This document shows positions 1 through 10,737 of a DNA stretch of 35,195 nucleotides, in pieces. Below the pieces are notes generated by a model that saw only the letters and a list, made by a program, of their open reading frames with translations, made no database searches and was not told where the DNA came from. Every line of letters begins with the position of its first letter. Position 1 is the first letter of the stretch. The translations under genes were made by a program, and so were the position numbers. This stretch comes from Deltaproteobacteria bacterium (GTDB lineage Bacteria > Desulfobacterota > GWC2-55-46 > UBA9637 > GWC2-42-11), in the NCBI GenBank assembly GCA_016223005.1, contig JACRPW010000076.1, positions 1 through 35,195 on the forward strand, given 5' to 3'.

Positions 1-401
1 ATCGTTCTGCAGCTGTGCGTATTCCGGTTTATACTGAGAACCCCAAAACCAAAAGAATTGAATTCAGACCACCGGATAATTCCTGCAATCCTTATTTGGC
101 CTTTGCCGCAATGCTTATGGCAGGAATAGACGGAATACAGAACAAGATTAGTCCGGGCGACCCGCTTGACAAGGATATATACGGTCTCTCTCCAGAGGAA
201 CTTTCAAAGGTTCCATCTGCCTGCGGCTCTCTTGAAGAGGCATTGAACGCCCTTAAAAAAGACCACGAATTTTTATTAAAAGGCGATGTGTTTACGCAGG
301 ATGTCCTTGATACATGGATAGAGTATAAGATGGATAAAGAGGTGAACCCTGTAAAGTTAAGACCTGTGCCGCATGAGTTTGCCTTGTATTTTGACTGCTG
401 A
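1..401 (+). CDS. glnA: Glutamine synthetase type I, C-terminal part (truncated by window edge)
   Basis: This is the C-terminal ~133 residues of glutamine synthetase, which makes glutamine from glutamate, ammonia and ATP in the cytoplasm. The reading frame is open from base 3, giving [10 protein letters not shown], followed by the conserved [18 protein letters not shown] block of the active-site region. The stretch DIYGLSPEE keeps a Tyr at the position adenylylated in bacterial GSI (E. coli NLYDLPPEE), so control by adenylylation is possible. The stop codon is TGA at 399-401, and a hairpin terminator follows at once. The 5' end lies outside the window, so nothing can be said about its promoter or start. 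Confidence 0.95.
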   Translation, partial: RSAAVRIPVYTENPKTKRIEFRPPDNSCNPYLAFAAMLMAGIDGIQNKISPGDPLDKDIYGLSPEELSKVPSACGSLEEALNALKKDHEFLLKGDVFTQDVLDTWIEYKMDKEVNPVKLRPVPHEFALYFDC

Positions 402-420
402 TGATTGTGCAGAAAACAAA

Positions 421-446
421 AAATGGGACGGAACGACGTCCCATTT
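421..446. terminator. Bidirectional hairpin terminator between glnA and cbiB
   Basis: A perfect inverted repeat, aaatgggac (421-429) and gtcccattt (438-446), is preceded by an A-run and followed by T residues. It can act as an intrinsic terminator on both strands. It lies between the convergent ends of glnA and cbiB. Confidence 0.8.
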
Positions 447-460
447 TCCCTGTGCGGGTT

Positions 461-1423
461 TCATATAAACCCGTATGTCAGAAAGATGATGCAAATACCA
501 ACAAATGACACAGTAGTTATGTGCATTATCTTTACTGTCTTGTAAATCATATCTCTATTTGGGTTGCGCCCCTTATCTCCAATCACGGGCTTTTTGACAA
601 GTTCTCCGAAGTAATAATTGTCCCCGCCCAACTGGCAGTTTAATGCACCTGCTGCCGCTGCCTCTGGATAACCTGCATTAGGGCTTGTATGTTTTCTGGC
701 ATCACGACAGACTATCCTTGCTGAATTCCTCCAGTCAAATCTCAAGATGAGGCTTGCAACAATCATTAAAAATGCTGTAAGCCTTGCAGGTATAAAATTG
801 GCAATATCATCCACCCTTGCAGAAAACCACCCGAAGTTTTTGTATCTTTCGTTTTTGTAACCGACCATTGAGTCAAGGGTATTCACTGCCTTGTATGCAA
901 GCGCAAGTGCGGGACCTCCTATGGCAAGGTATAAGAGCGGGGCAATAATACCATCAGATGTATTTTCTGAAACCGTCTCAATAACAGCACGATAGATTTC
1001 TTCTTCAGATAAATTTTGGGTATCCCTGCCGACAATGTTCTTTAGTCTTTTTCTTGCCTCATCAATTGAAATATTCTCAAGTGCATGGATTACAGAATAT
1101 GCCTCCTGATGCAAAGACTTTATGGAAAGTGTTGTATATGCGAGAAAGACAGAAAAAAGGCTGAAGGCGAAAGGCGAAAGGCGAAAGGCAATATACAATA
1201 AGAGCCATGTAGAACCAAATACAGTTCCAACAACAATAATAAACAGAAAAACGCCGCCAATCTTTTCATCTGCCGGGGTTTTTACAATTTGCCTTATTCT
1301 GTTTTCAAGGAATGTAATATATCTTCCAATCCACCTTATAGGATGAGGAAGCCATTTGGGGTCGCCAATGGCTAAATCAAGGAGATAGGCTAAAATTATG
1401 AGCAGATACCATGAATCATACAT
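461..1423 (-). CDS. cbiB: Adenosylcobinamide-phosphate synthase CbiB/CobD
   Basis: This integral membrane enzyme attaches the aminopropanol arm to adenosylcobyric acid in cobalamin synthesis. At 320 residues it has the usual family length. The N-terminus carries the family signature LDLAIGDPKWLPHPIRWIGR, and VSENTSDGIIAPLLY and YKNERYKNFGWFSARVDD are conserved blocks further on. No other cobalamin gene is near; ftsK lies 60 bases upstream on the same strand. A tandem repeat with unit close to aaaggcg (about 1156-1190) is translated within the second membrane helix as FRLSPFAFSLF. It keeps the frame and looks like a tolerated repeat expansion. Confidence 0.93.
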   Translation of the reverse strand: MYDSWYLLIILAYLLDLAIGDPKWLPHPIRWIGRYITFLENRIRQIVKTPADEKIGGVFLFIIVVGTVFGSTWLLLYIAFRLSPFAFSLFSVFLAYTTLSIKSLHQEAYSVIHALENISIDEARKRLKNIVGRDTQNLSEEEIYRAVIETVSENTSDGIIAPLLYLAIGGPALALAYKAVNTLDSMVGYKNERYKNFGWFSARVDDIANFIPARLTAFLMIVASLILRFDWRNSARIVCRDARKHTSPNAGYPEAAAAGALNCQLGGDNYYFGELVKKPVIGDKGRNPNRDMIYKTVKIMHITTVSFVGICIIFLTYGFI

Positions 1424-1483
1424 TAGTTTTGACTTTTGAACTTTGAATTCAAATCCCCCCCCCTTCCCGCTTTTCTCGCTTCA

Positions 1484-3706
1484 TTATATCTCCCTTCTTG
1501 CCAGTACCTCTCTGGGTTTGCTTCCCTGACTTGGACCAACAACACCTTCTGCCTCCATCTTTTCAATGATTCTTGCGGCTGTGTTATAGCCAATCCGCAG
1601 CCTCCTTTGAATATAGGATGTAGATATTTGTCCTATTTGCAGGGCAATATTTACTGCCTCATCATATCTACTGTTAAATTCCTTGTCATCTTCTTCATTT
1701 TGTTCTTTACTATTTTTATCTTCCAGTTTTGCTTCAAGGATTTCTCTATGAAACACAGGGCTGCCTTGTTTCTTCAAAAATTCAGCAATCCTGTTGATTT
1801 CTATCTCAGATACATATCCGCCGTGTATCCTTTGCAGTTTTGCTGTGCCGGGCGGTAAAAAGAGCATATCACCGTCTCCGAGGAGACTCTCTGCGCCCAT
1901 AGAATCAAGGATTGTGCGGGAGTCTGTCCTAGATACAACCTGACAGGAAATCCTTGCAGGGAAATTTGCCTTGATAAGCCCTGTTATTACATCAACAGAT
2001 GGTCTCTGTGTTGCTACCAGAAGATGTATGCCTGATGCCCTTGCCATCTGTGAGAGTCTCACAAGGCAGTCCTCCACATCTTTGCCTGCAACCATCATTA
2101 AATCTGCAAGTTCATCTATAACAACAACTATGTATGGTAATCTCTCATGCCCTCTTTTTGTATCCCTGTCTGTTTTTGTAATCACCTCTTTACCTTCGTC
2201 CAGCATTTGATTATATCTGGCAATATTCTTTGCGCCAAACTCTGCTATAAGTTTATACCTTTCCCCCATCTCTCTTACAACCCCGCGGAGTATACCTGCG
2301 GCCTTTCTAGGGTCTGTTACAACAGGGGTTAAAAGATGGGGTATGCCTTCGTATGCTGAAAGTTCAAGCATCTTCGGGTCTATCATTATAAATTTTACAT
2401 CATCAGGCGATGCCTTATAGAGGATGCTTAGTATCATTGCATTTATTGCCACACTCTTACCTGTTCCTGTTGCACCTGCAAGCAAAAGATGCGGCATCTT
2501 TGCAAGGTCAGAAACAAAGGGATTGCCTACAAGGTCTTTACCAAGCCCCAGTGTTAAAAAGGAATGACTTTTTACATACTCCTGACTCTCCATAATATCC
2601 CTTAAGAATATCTTTCCCCTTATGAGATTCGGGACCTCTATGCCTACAACTGCCTTTCCGGGAACAGGTGCAAGTATCCTGATTGATGTTGCACGGAGGG
2701 CAAGGGCAAGGTCATCTGTAAGATTTATAATCTTACCGACCTTTATCCCGGGTGCCGGCTCAAATTCATACATTGTTATAACAGGGCCCGGTCTTACAGC
2801 AACTATGGTCCCATCAACACCAAAATCCTTGAGTTTTTTTTCAACGATCTTTGAATTTGTGATTATACCCTCTTTATCTATGGACTTACCCTTTTCAGGG
2901 TTTATATCCAGAAGGGAAAGGGGCGGGAGTGTAAATTTTCCATCAGACTCTAAAAATTCAAAATGCTGCTGGACAGGTTCTTTTGATTTCGCCTGCCTTT
3001 TGAATTGCTCCTTTGAGGGTTCTGATATGACAACTATCGGTGCAGCATGTATTTTATCGTCAGGTTTTGCAAGGGCATCTATTTCCTTCTTTTGAACCTT
3101 AGCCTTTGCATCACGGCTTTTTTTTCTCCTTTCCTTCCAATCTAGCCATTGCCCATTTATTATTTTATATGTGGAATCGCAAATGGCATAAAACCTTTTT
3201 GAAAGACTTACTATGGAGATGCCTGTCCCATATACCATGCTTACTGCTGCAATGGCTGATAAAAGAATGACTGTGCCTATTGTATTCAGGTAGCCTTCCA
3301 GAAAATAGTCAATATAGCCGCCGATAAGTCCCCCCGCTGTAAACCTGTCAGCAGAGAGCATACCTATAAGACCTGAAAATGAGGCAAGTAAAGACAAAAG
3401 GCTTAAAACAACAGATGCGTTATAAGGGGGATCTTTTTTTAAAAACAGTTTAATGGAGACGACAAATAATATGAGAGGGAGAAGATATGCAGAAAATCCG
3501 ATTAGAAAAAATAGTCCATCGCTGGTATACAAACCAACACGACCGCCCCAGTTGAGAGTCTTTTTATCTATACCTTGTTGTAAAAAGGCAGGGTCTTGTT
3601 CAGAGTATGACAGAAGGCTTATTGTGATGAAAAGGCAGGACGCAAGGACAAATATCCCGATTATTTCCTTAACATGACTGCTTTTTATTCCCTCTTTTTC
3701 AGCCAT
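1484..3706 (-). CDS. ftsK: DNA translocase FtsK/SpoIIIE
   Basis: This is a septum-located DNA pump that clears the chromosome terminus at division. The 740-residue protein has about four N-terminal membrane helices (residues ~15-155), a charged linker, and a RecA-like motor with Walker A GATGTGKS near residue 410 and Walker B-type VVVIDELADLMM. A C-terminal winged-helix gamma domain (~residues 670-740) ends in GVVGPSQGSKPREVL, typical for KOPS recognition. The linker is short compared with E. coli FtsK and closer to SpoIIIE-like forms. No good ribosome binding site is visible before the ATG at 3706. A divergent sigma70-like promoter lies about 70 bases upstream. Confidence 0.95.
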   Translation of the reverse strand: MAEKEGIKSSHVKEIIGIFVLASCLFITISLLSYSEQDPAFLQQGIDKKTLNWGGRVGLYTSDGLFFLIGFSAYLLPLILFVVSIKLFLKKDPPYNASVVLSLLSLLASFSGLIGMLSADRFTAGGLIGGYIDYFLEGYLNTIGTVILLSAIAAVSMVYGTGISIVSLSKRFYAICDSTYKIINGQWLDWKERRKKSRDAKAKVQKKEIDALAKPDDKIHAAPIVVISEPSKEQFKRQAKSKEPVQQHFEFLESDGKFTLPPLSLLDINPEKGKSIDKEGIITNSKIVEKKLKDFGVDGTIVAVRPGPVITMYEFEPAPGIKVGKIINLTDDLALALRATSIRILAPVPGKAVVGIEVPNLIRGKIFLRDIMESQEYVKSHSFLTLGLGKDLVGNPFVSDLAKMPHLLLAGATGTGKSVAINAMILSILYKASPDDVKFIMIDPKMLELSAYEGIPHLLTPVVTDPRKAAGILRGVVREMGERYKLIAEFGAKNIARYNQMLDEGKEVITKTDRDTKRGHERLPYIVVVIDELADLMMVAGKDVEDCLVRLSQMARASGIHLLVATQRPSVDVITGLIKANFPARISCQVVSRTDSRTILDSMGAESLLGDGDMLFLPPGTAKLQRIHGGYVSEIEINRIAEFLKKQGSPVFHREILEAKLEDKNSKEQNEEDDKEFNSRYDEAVNIALQIGQISTSYIQRRLRIGYNTAARIIEKMEAEGVVGPSQGSKPREVLARREI

Positions 3707-3775
3707 AGGATTCTAAAGTTATACTGTTTTTCTCTCTTTATTTTTGTATTTTATAAAAAAGCGGCTGCAGGACGA

Positions 3776-3805
3776 TTTATAACATGGTATAAGATAAGTA
3801 GTCAA
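3776..3805 (-). promoter_or_regulatory. Probable sigma70-type promoter of ftsK
   Basis: Read on the minus strand, TTGACT (3805-3800) is followed after 18 bases by TATAAA (3781-3776). It lies ~70 bases before the ftsK start and is back to back with the eno promoter. It is a match by eye only. Confidence 0.5.
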
Positions 3806-3841
3806 GGTTTGCGGTGTTTGGTTATAACCATACTTAAGTCC

Positions 3842-3870
3842 TTGACCCATTGTTCACTTATTCGTATAAT
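3842..3870 (+). promoter_or_regulatory. Sigma70-type promoter of eno
   Basis: TTGACC (3842-3847), a 17-base spacer and a perfect TATAAT (3865-3870) lie 35 bases before the eno start codon. This is close to consensus. A strong ribosome binding site, gcggaggt, follows at 3893-3900. Confidence 0.8.
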
Positions 3871-3884
3871 ATGCAGGATTTTAA

Positions 3885-5527
<1,643 letters not shown>

Positions 5528-5562
5528 TTTTTATTACTATCTGAGGGATTTTCGGAGCAAAT

Positions 5563-6117
5563 TTATCTTTCCAAAATACCTCTCTCTTTAAAAGGTTCTT
5601 CAATGGGCGGCGCATCTACTCCTGAAACAGGTTTTTCTTTCATGCGAATTCTATCCCTTAATACCTTTTCCTCTTTCTGCATATCTGCAAGTTTTTTGAG
5701 GGAACTATCCCTTACAAAGACTGCCCTTTCTATTATCCTTGTAATCTCTTTTTTGTTCTCTGTCTTTATTCTGCCAGAGAGTTCTTTGAGTGCTTCTATC
5801 TGTTTGTTTGTATAGGTATTGACAATACTAAATACCTTTTTTGAAAATCTGTTGGGTTCGGATTCCAGCCATCTGGTGTTTTTTAATCCTGCAACAGCAT
5901 CAGCCTTTTCCTTTTTAGAAGATGAAATCCTGTCTTTTATATAATCCTTATCCGTGCCTTTCATACTCTGCTCAAGGTTTGTAAGGAGGTCATCTTCCTC
6001 TGCACCAAAATCTTCAATAATACTTACTGCAAGGGAGAAACTATCTTTCTGGGCATGTCCAAATGTTGAATATAGAAACACAGATGCAAAGATTATAAGA
6101 ATGCCAAAATATTTCAT
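5563..6117 (-). CDS. Hypothetical secreted coiled-coil protein
   Basis: I do not recognise this 184-residue protein. The start chosen is the ATG at 6117: it is preceded by AGGGGGT at a good distance and opens a classical signal peptide (MKYFGILIIFASVFLYSTFGHA). An in-frame ATG 12 codons upstream would bury the signal peptide. The mature part is rich in Lys and Glu and predicted helical, with coiled-coil-like stretches such as IKTENKKEITRIIERAVF and LADMQKEEKVLRDRIRM. It has no cysteines and ends in a Pro-rich tail. It is probably periplasmic. It is convergent with the Mth938-like gene and divergent from hypE. Confidence 0.7.
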   Translation of the reverse strand: MKYFGILIIFASVFLYSTFGHAQKDSFSLAVSIIEDFGAEEDDLLTNLEQSMKGTDKDYIKDRISSSKKEKADAVAGLKNTRWLESEPNRFSKKVFSIVNTYTNKQIEALKELSGRIKTENKKEITRIIERAVFVRDSSLKKLADMQKEEKVLRDRIRMKEKPVSGVDAPPIEEPFKERGILER

Positions 6118-6225
6118 ATCTAACCCCCTATGATTTTTAATAACAGTTTTCATAGTATGCCAGAGTAGATTTATATTGTCAAATAAGTTAAGAGGTGATA
6201 ATTTTTTGCCAACGAATTAAAAACT

Positions 6226-7230
6226 ATGAAGGATATAATCTCAATAGGTTACGGCAGCGGCGGAAGGCTGACAAGGGACCTGATTAAAGACCTTTTCTTA
6301 AAGAATTTTGATAACCCTATACTCTCCCCCCTTTCAGATTCTGCTGTTATCAGATTAAATAGTGAAAGGATTGCAGTAACAACCGACTCCTATGTTGTAA
6401 AACCCATTTTTTTCCCCGGGGGAGATATTGGTAAACTTGCTGTATGTGGAACAGTGAATGACCTTTCTGTTGCTGGAGCGGTTCCTCTTTATATCACTTT
6501 AGGCATGATAATTGAGGAAGGTTTTTCATACAAGGCTCTGGAGAGGATAACCCGGTCAATAAAGAAAACAGGGGATGAGATTGACATAAAGATTATAACA
6601 GGTGATACAAAGGTGACTGAAAAAGGCTCTACAGACGGCATATACATCAATACAACAGGGATTGGTGCTATCGGGGATGGTGTTCATTTGGGTATAGATT
6701 AGATATATATTGGTGATAAGATAGTATTAAGCGGCACTATTGGAGACCACGGCATAGCAGTTTTAACACAAAGAGAGGGTCTTGAGTTTGAATCAACTAT
6801 TGAAAGTGATTGTGCGCCGCTTAATAGTCTCGTTCAGGACGCAGTCAAGGTTGGAGGTATAAAATTTATGCGGGACCCTACCCGCGGCGGTCTTGCCGCA
6901 GTTCTGAATGAGATAGCAGAACAGGGCAGTTTTGAAATAGTCATTGAAGAAGAAAACATACCAATTGATGAAAGGGTAAAAGGGGTTTGTCATATACTTG
7001 GGCTTGACCCTCTTTATATTGCCAATGAAGGCAAGGTTGTAATGATTGCTGCGCCTCATATGGCTGATGCCCTGCTTCTCGCGATAAGGGGTAATGCCAT
7101 TGGCAGCAATTCATCTATAATCGGGGAAATCAGAGGCAATACTGATACGGGTGTCTTTTTAAAAACACTATACGGGGGACACAGGATTATTGATATGCCA
7201 TTAGAGGATAATCTTCCTAGAATATGCTAA
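6226..7230 (+). pseudogene. hypE: hypE, hydrogenase maturation factor, interrupted by an in-frame TAG at codon 159
   Basis: HypE dehydrates the thiocarboxamide formed on its C-terminal Cys to give the cyanide ligands of NiFe hydrogenase. The frame reads MKDIISIGYGSGGRLTRDLI at the start and DNLPRIC at the end, which is the conserved HypE C-terminus with the acceptor Cys. At 6700-6702 the frame meets TAG; after it the same frame continues without another stop through IYIGDKIVLSGTIGDHG and MRDPTRGGLAAVLNEIA. Total length, 334 codons, is normal for HypE. The stop lies in a variable linker before GDK. No other hyp or hydrogenase gene is near. It may be a recent nonsense mutation, a sequence error, or read through. 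The Shine-Dalgarno site is weak. Confidence 0.85.
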
Positions 7231-7271
7231 ATCCAAAAAATGCAGTTGCATTTTTCGGGTAAATATTACCC

Positions 7272-8051
7272 ATGCTTCTTGAGACTAAAAACCTTACAAA
7301 GACATTCGGCGGTATTGCTGCTGCTGCCAATCTCAATATCACTGTCAATAAAGGTGAAATAGCAAGCATTATCGGGCCTAATGGTGCAGGCAAGACAACG
7401 GTTTTTAATTGCATTACAGGGATATATCAGCCAACAAATGGCGGGATAGTCTTCAAGGGAAAAAGATTAAATGGTTTAAAACCGCATAAAATAACATCTA
7501 TGGGCATTGCCAGAACATTTCAGAATATAAGGCTTTTTGCAGAAATGACAGCAATGGAAAATGTAATGGTGGGAAGGCACATAAAGTCAGCCGCAGGTTT
7601 TCTTGGTGCTGTCATCAGACCTAGCAGTGTAGTCAATGAGGAAAGGGCTATCTCATCTGGCGCTATGAACCTTCTTAAGTTTGTTGGACTTAGAAAAAAG
7701 GCAAGCGTCTGGGCAAGAAATCTTCCTTATGGTGACCAGCGAAGGCTTGAGATTGCAAGGGCGCTGGCAAGCGAGCCAGAACTCCTTCTTCTTGATGAGC
7801 CTGCTGCAGGCATGAATCCTAAAGAAACAGAGGCACTTATGGAACTTATAAAATCCATACAAAAGATGGGAATAACAATCCTTTTGATAGAGCATGACAT
7901 GAAGGTTGTAATGGGCATATCTGAAAGGGTAATTGTCCTTGATTACGGTGTAAAGATTGCAGAGGGTAAGCCTTGTGATGTAAGAAGCAATCCAAAGGTC
8001 ATTGAGGCATATCTTGGCAAAGGTGAGGGTAAAGGTGGGGGCAATACTTAA
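7272..8051 (+). CDS. livG: Branched-chain amino acid ABC transporter ATPase LivG
   Basis: This is one of the two ATPases that power uptake of branched-chain amino acids or related compounds. The 259-residue protein shows Walker A GPNGAGKTT, the LivG-type sequence after it (ITGIYQPTNGGIVFKG), the signature region LPYGDQRRLEIARAL, Walker B LLLLDEPAAGMNP and the switch His in IEHDMKVVM. Overlap with livF shows one transcript. The permease genes livH and livM and the binding-protein gene livK are not in the window: hypE lies upstream and lepA, convergent, downstream. The membrane partners must therefore be elsewhere or lost. Confidence 0.92.
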   Translation: MLLETKNLTKTFGGIAAAANLNITVNKGEIASIIGPNGAGKTTVFNCITGIYQPTNGGIVFKGKRLNGLKPHKITSMGIARTFQNIRLFAEMTAMENVMVGRHIKSAAGFLGAVIRPSSVVNEERAISSGAMNLLKFVGLRKKASVWARNLPYGDQRRLEIARALASEPELLLLDEPAAGMNPKETEALMELIKSIQKMGITILLIEHDMKVVMGISERVIVLDYGVKIAEGKPCDVRSNPKVIEAYLGKGEGKGGGNT

Positions 8052-8757
8052 ATTGCATAATGTAAGGACAAGTTACGGCAATATTGAGGCGATTAAAGGT
8101 GTTTCTATGGAAATCAAACATGGCGAGATAACTGCTGTCATAGGTGCTAATGGTGCCGGCAAATCAACCCTGCTCAATACTATATCAGGTGTCTTGCGCC
8201 CTGCTTCAGGGAAAATAGAGTTTATGGATGAGAGGATTGACCATCTTCCATGCCACAGGATTGCTCAAATGGGTATATCACAAGTGCCTGAGGGGAGAAG
8301 GATATTTCCCAAAATGACAGTCATGGAGAATCTTGAAATGGGGATGTATAGTAGAAAATGCAAAATGCAAAATGTAAAATGTAAAGTTGAAGCAGAAAAG
8401 ATTTTTCAATACTTTCCAATACTGAAAGAAAGGCTTAAACAAATTGGCGGGACACTCTCCGGTGGTGAACAGCAGATGCTTGCAATAGCAAGGGCGCTTA
8501 TGTCAATGCCCAAACTTCTTTTGCTTGATGAACCATCCCTTGGACTTGCTCCGATTATGGTTGAAAGGATATTTGAGATAATAAAAAAGATAAATCAGGA
8601 GGGTGGGACAGTTGTCCTTGTTGAACAGAATGCCAATGCGGCGCTTAAACTGGCAAACAGTGGTTATGTAATAGAGACAGGAAGGATTGCCTTGCATGAC
8701 AGCGCTATATCACTCCTTTATAATCCCCATGTCAGGGCAGCATATCTGGGCGGATGA
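8035..8757 (+). CDS. livF: Branched-chain amino acid ABC transporter ATPase LivF
   Basis: This is the second ATPase of the Liv transporter. The start chosen is GTG at 8035, inside the end of livG, because aggtgag lies 7 bases upstream and the protein then begins GAILKLHNVRTSYGN as in other LivF; an ATG at 8002 would add 11 unconserved residues. The protein is 240 residues long. Motifs are Walker A GANGAGKSTL, signature LSGGEQQMLAIARALM, and Walker B LLLLDEPSLGLAP. At about 8356-8392 a simple repeat based on aaaatgc/aaaatgt encodes RKCKMQNVKCKVEAEK, which replaces the usual charged linker and adds about three residues. The reading frame is preserved. Confidence 0.92.
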   Translation: MGAILKLHNVRTSYGNIEAIKGVSMEIKHGEITAVIGANGAGKSTLLNTISGVLRPASGKIEFMDERIDHLPCHRIAQMGISQVPEGRRIFPKMTVMENLEMGMYSRKCKMQNVKCKVEAEKIFQYFPILKERLKQIGGTLSGGEQQMLAIARALMSMPKLLLLDEPSLGLAPIMVERIFEIIKKINQEGGTVVLVEQNANAALKLANSGYVIETGRIALHDSAISLLYNPHVRAAYLGG

Positions 8758-8768
8758 TAGGCGCTGTT

Positions 8769-10568
8769 CTACTCATGCACCTTTAGGACAGACAGGAATG
8801 CCTCCTGCGGTATCTCAACCCTTCCAACCTGCTTCATCCTCTTTTTGCCTTCTTTCTGTTTTTCAAGTAATTTTCTCTTTCTTGTAATATCACCGCCATA
8901 GCACTTTGCAGTAACATTTTTTCTGAGTGCCTTGATACCCTCCCTTGCTATAACCTTATTGCCAATGGCAGCCTGTATAACGATTTCAAACATCTGCCGC
9001 GGGATAAGTTTCCTAAGCCTTTCTACAAGTTCCTTACCCCTGTAATATGCCCTTTCCCTTGGCACGATTATAGATAAGGCATCAACAGGCTCGCTGTTAA
9101 GAAGTATATCCATCTTTACCAAATCAGATTCCCTGTAGTCCAGACATTCATAATCCATTGACGCATATCCCTTGCTCACGGTCTTTAACCTGTCATAGAA
9201 ATCAAGGACAATCTCATTTAAAGGTATCTCATAGGCAACCATAACCCTTGCAGGTGTTATGTATTTTATCTCTTTCTGGATGCCCCTTCTGTCTCCACAC
9301 AGTTTTAGTATGCCTCCAATATATTCATTTGGCAGATGGATAGTTGCAAGGATATAAGGCTCTGCTATCTTTTCAATATATTGAGGGGATGGGAGTTTTG
9401 TGGGTGTATCTATATAGATGGTTTCACCTGATGTTGTGGATACCCTGTATACAACAGTGGGCGATGTTGTTAAAAGGTTTAGACCATATTCCCGCTCAAG
9501 CCTTTCCTGAATAATCTCCATGTGAAGGAGCCCCAGAAAACCGCACCTGAAACCAAAACCAAGGGCAATGGATGTCTCTGGCTCATATGTAAATGACGAA
9601 TCATTTAATTTAAGTTTAAGCATAGCCTCTTTTAATCCTTCATATTGAGATGAGTCTATCGGATAAAGACCGCTGAAGACCATAGGTTTTACATTTTTAA
9701 AACCGGGCAGCGGTGTTTGTGTCGGGTTTTCAGCATCTGTTATTGTATCGCCTATAATTGTATCCTTAACCTCTTTAACTGCCGCAATTAAAAAGCCGAC
9801 CTCGCCTGCTGATAGTTTTTCTATAGTCTTTGGATGCGGCGCAAATACGCCGACCTTATCAACCTCAAATATCTTGTTATTGGACATAAACTTGATTTTA
9901 GTCCCTTTTTTAACAACACCATCAAAAACCCGGACAAGCACTACCACACCCTGATAACTGTCATACCATGAATCAAATAAAAGGGCTTTCAAAGGTTTAT
10001 TTACATCGCCTTCAGGCGGCGGGATTCTTCGGACAATCATCTCAAGGATTTCCTTTATGCCGATGCCTTCCTTTGCGCTTGCAAGGACTGCATCTTTTGC
10101 ATCAAGACCGATTAAATCCTCTATCTCCTGTTTTACCCTTTCCGGCTCTGCTGCAGGCAGGTCTATCTTATTTAAGACAGGAAAGACCTCCAGCCCAACA
10201 TCTACAGCAGTATAAAGGTGGGCAAGGGTTTGTGCCTCAACGCCCTGCGATGCGTCAACAACAAGGACAGCGCCCTCGCATGCTGCAAGACTTCTTGAGA
10301 CCTCGTAACTAAAGTCAACATGACCAGGGGTGTCTATCAGATTTAAGATATACTCCCTGTTGTCAGACGCCTTATATAAAAGCCTTGCTGTCTGCGCCTT
10401 TATGGTTATGCCGCGCTCCCTTTCCAAGTCCATCTTGTCAAGGAACTGGTCAACCTTTTCCCTTGATGTTATTGCGCCTGTCCATTCAAGAAGCCTGTCG
10501 GATAATGTTGATTTTCCGTGGTCTATGTGGGCTATTATTGAAAAATTTCTTATATTATCTATCTTCAT
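8769..10568 (-). CDS. lepA: Translation elongation factor 4 (LepA)
   Basis: LepA is a ribosome-associated GTPase. From the ATG at 10568 it has 599 residues, the usual size, and begins [20 protein letters not shown] as in other LepA proteins. An in-frame ATG 17 codons upstream (10619) would add an unconserved leader. Motifs are G1 [11 protein letters not shown]3 DTPGHVDF, G4 NKIDLP, and the LepA-specific C-terminal domain with [21 protein letters not shown]. It is monocistronic here and convergent with livF, from which it is separated by only 11 bases. No terminator is visible between them. Confidence 0.95.
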   Translation of the reverse strand: MKIDNIRNFSIIAHIDHGKSTLSDRLLEWTGAITSREKVDQFLDKMDLERERGITIKAQTARLLYKASDNREYILNLIDTPGHVDFSYEVSRSLAACEGAVLVVDASQGVEAQTLAHLYTAVDVGLEVFPVLNKIDLPAAEPERVKQEIEDLIGLDAKDAVLASAKEGIGIKEILEMIVRRIPPPEGDVNKPLKALLFDSWYDSYQGVVVLVRVFDGVVKKGTKIKFMSNNKIFEVDKVGVFAPHPKTIEKLSAGEVGFLIAAVKEVKDTIIGDTITDAENPTQTPLPGFKNVKPMVFSGLYPIDSSQYEGLKEAMLKLKLNDSSFTYEPETSIALGFGFRCGFLGLLHMEIIQERLEREYGLNLLTTSPTVVYRVSTTSGETIYIDTPTKLPSPQYIEKIAEPYILATIHLPNEYIGGILKLCGDRRGIQKEIKYITPARVMVAYEIPLNEIVLDFYDRLKTVSKGYASMDYECLDYRESDLVKMDILLNSEPVDALSIIVPRERAYYRGKELVERLRKLIPRQMFEIVIQAAIGNKVIAREGIKALRKNVTAKCYGGDITRKRKLLEKQKEGKKRMKQVGRVEIPQEAFLSVLKVHE

Positions 10569-10645
10569 TAGGATGTTCAGGATGCTCCAAAAATCAATGT
10601 CTATTTTTGGGATGCTCATAAAACTTGTAAAAAAAATAATAATCT

Positions 10646-10675
10646 AGTATAAACAATTATACAGACCTTTGTCAA
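10646..10675 (-). promoter_or_regulatory. Probable sigma70-type promoter of lepA
   Basis: On the minus strand, TTGACA (10675-10670) is followed after 18 bases by TATACT (10651-10646). It lies about 80 bases before the lepA start chosen here. It is a match by eye. Confidence 0.55.
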
Positions 10676-10737
10676 AAAATCTGGTTAGAAGGTCATGTAA
10701 AATCCTCTGTGTAACATTGAAAAAATAAAAACCTACC

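Noticed and set aside
2622-3095. Open frame of 157 codons on the plus strand
   Set aside because: It is antisense to the motor part of ftsK, which has clear motifs.
6700-6702. TAG as a sense codon (pyrrolysine or recoded genome)
   Set aside because: TAG ends several other genes here, such as the Mth938-like gene, the second permease and hemW. The site is in a variable linker, not at a known Pyl position.
10569-10619. Longer N-terminus for LepA
   Set aside because: LepA proteins begin with the [18 protein letters not shown] segment; the extra 17 residues have no conserved match that I recognise.
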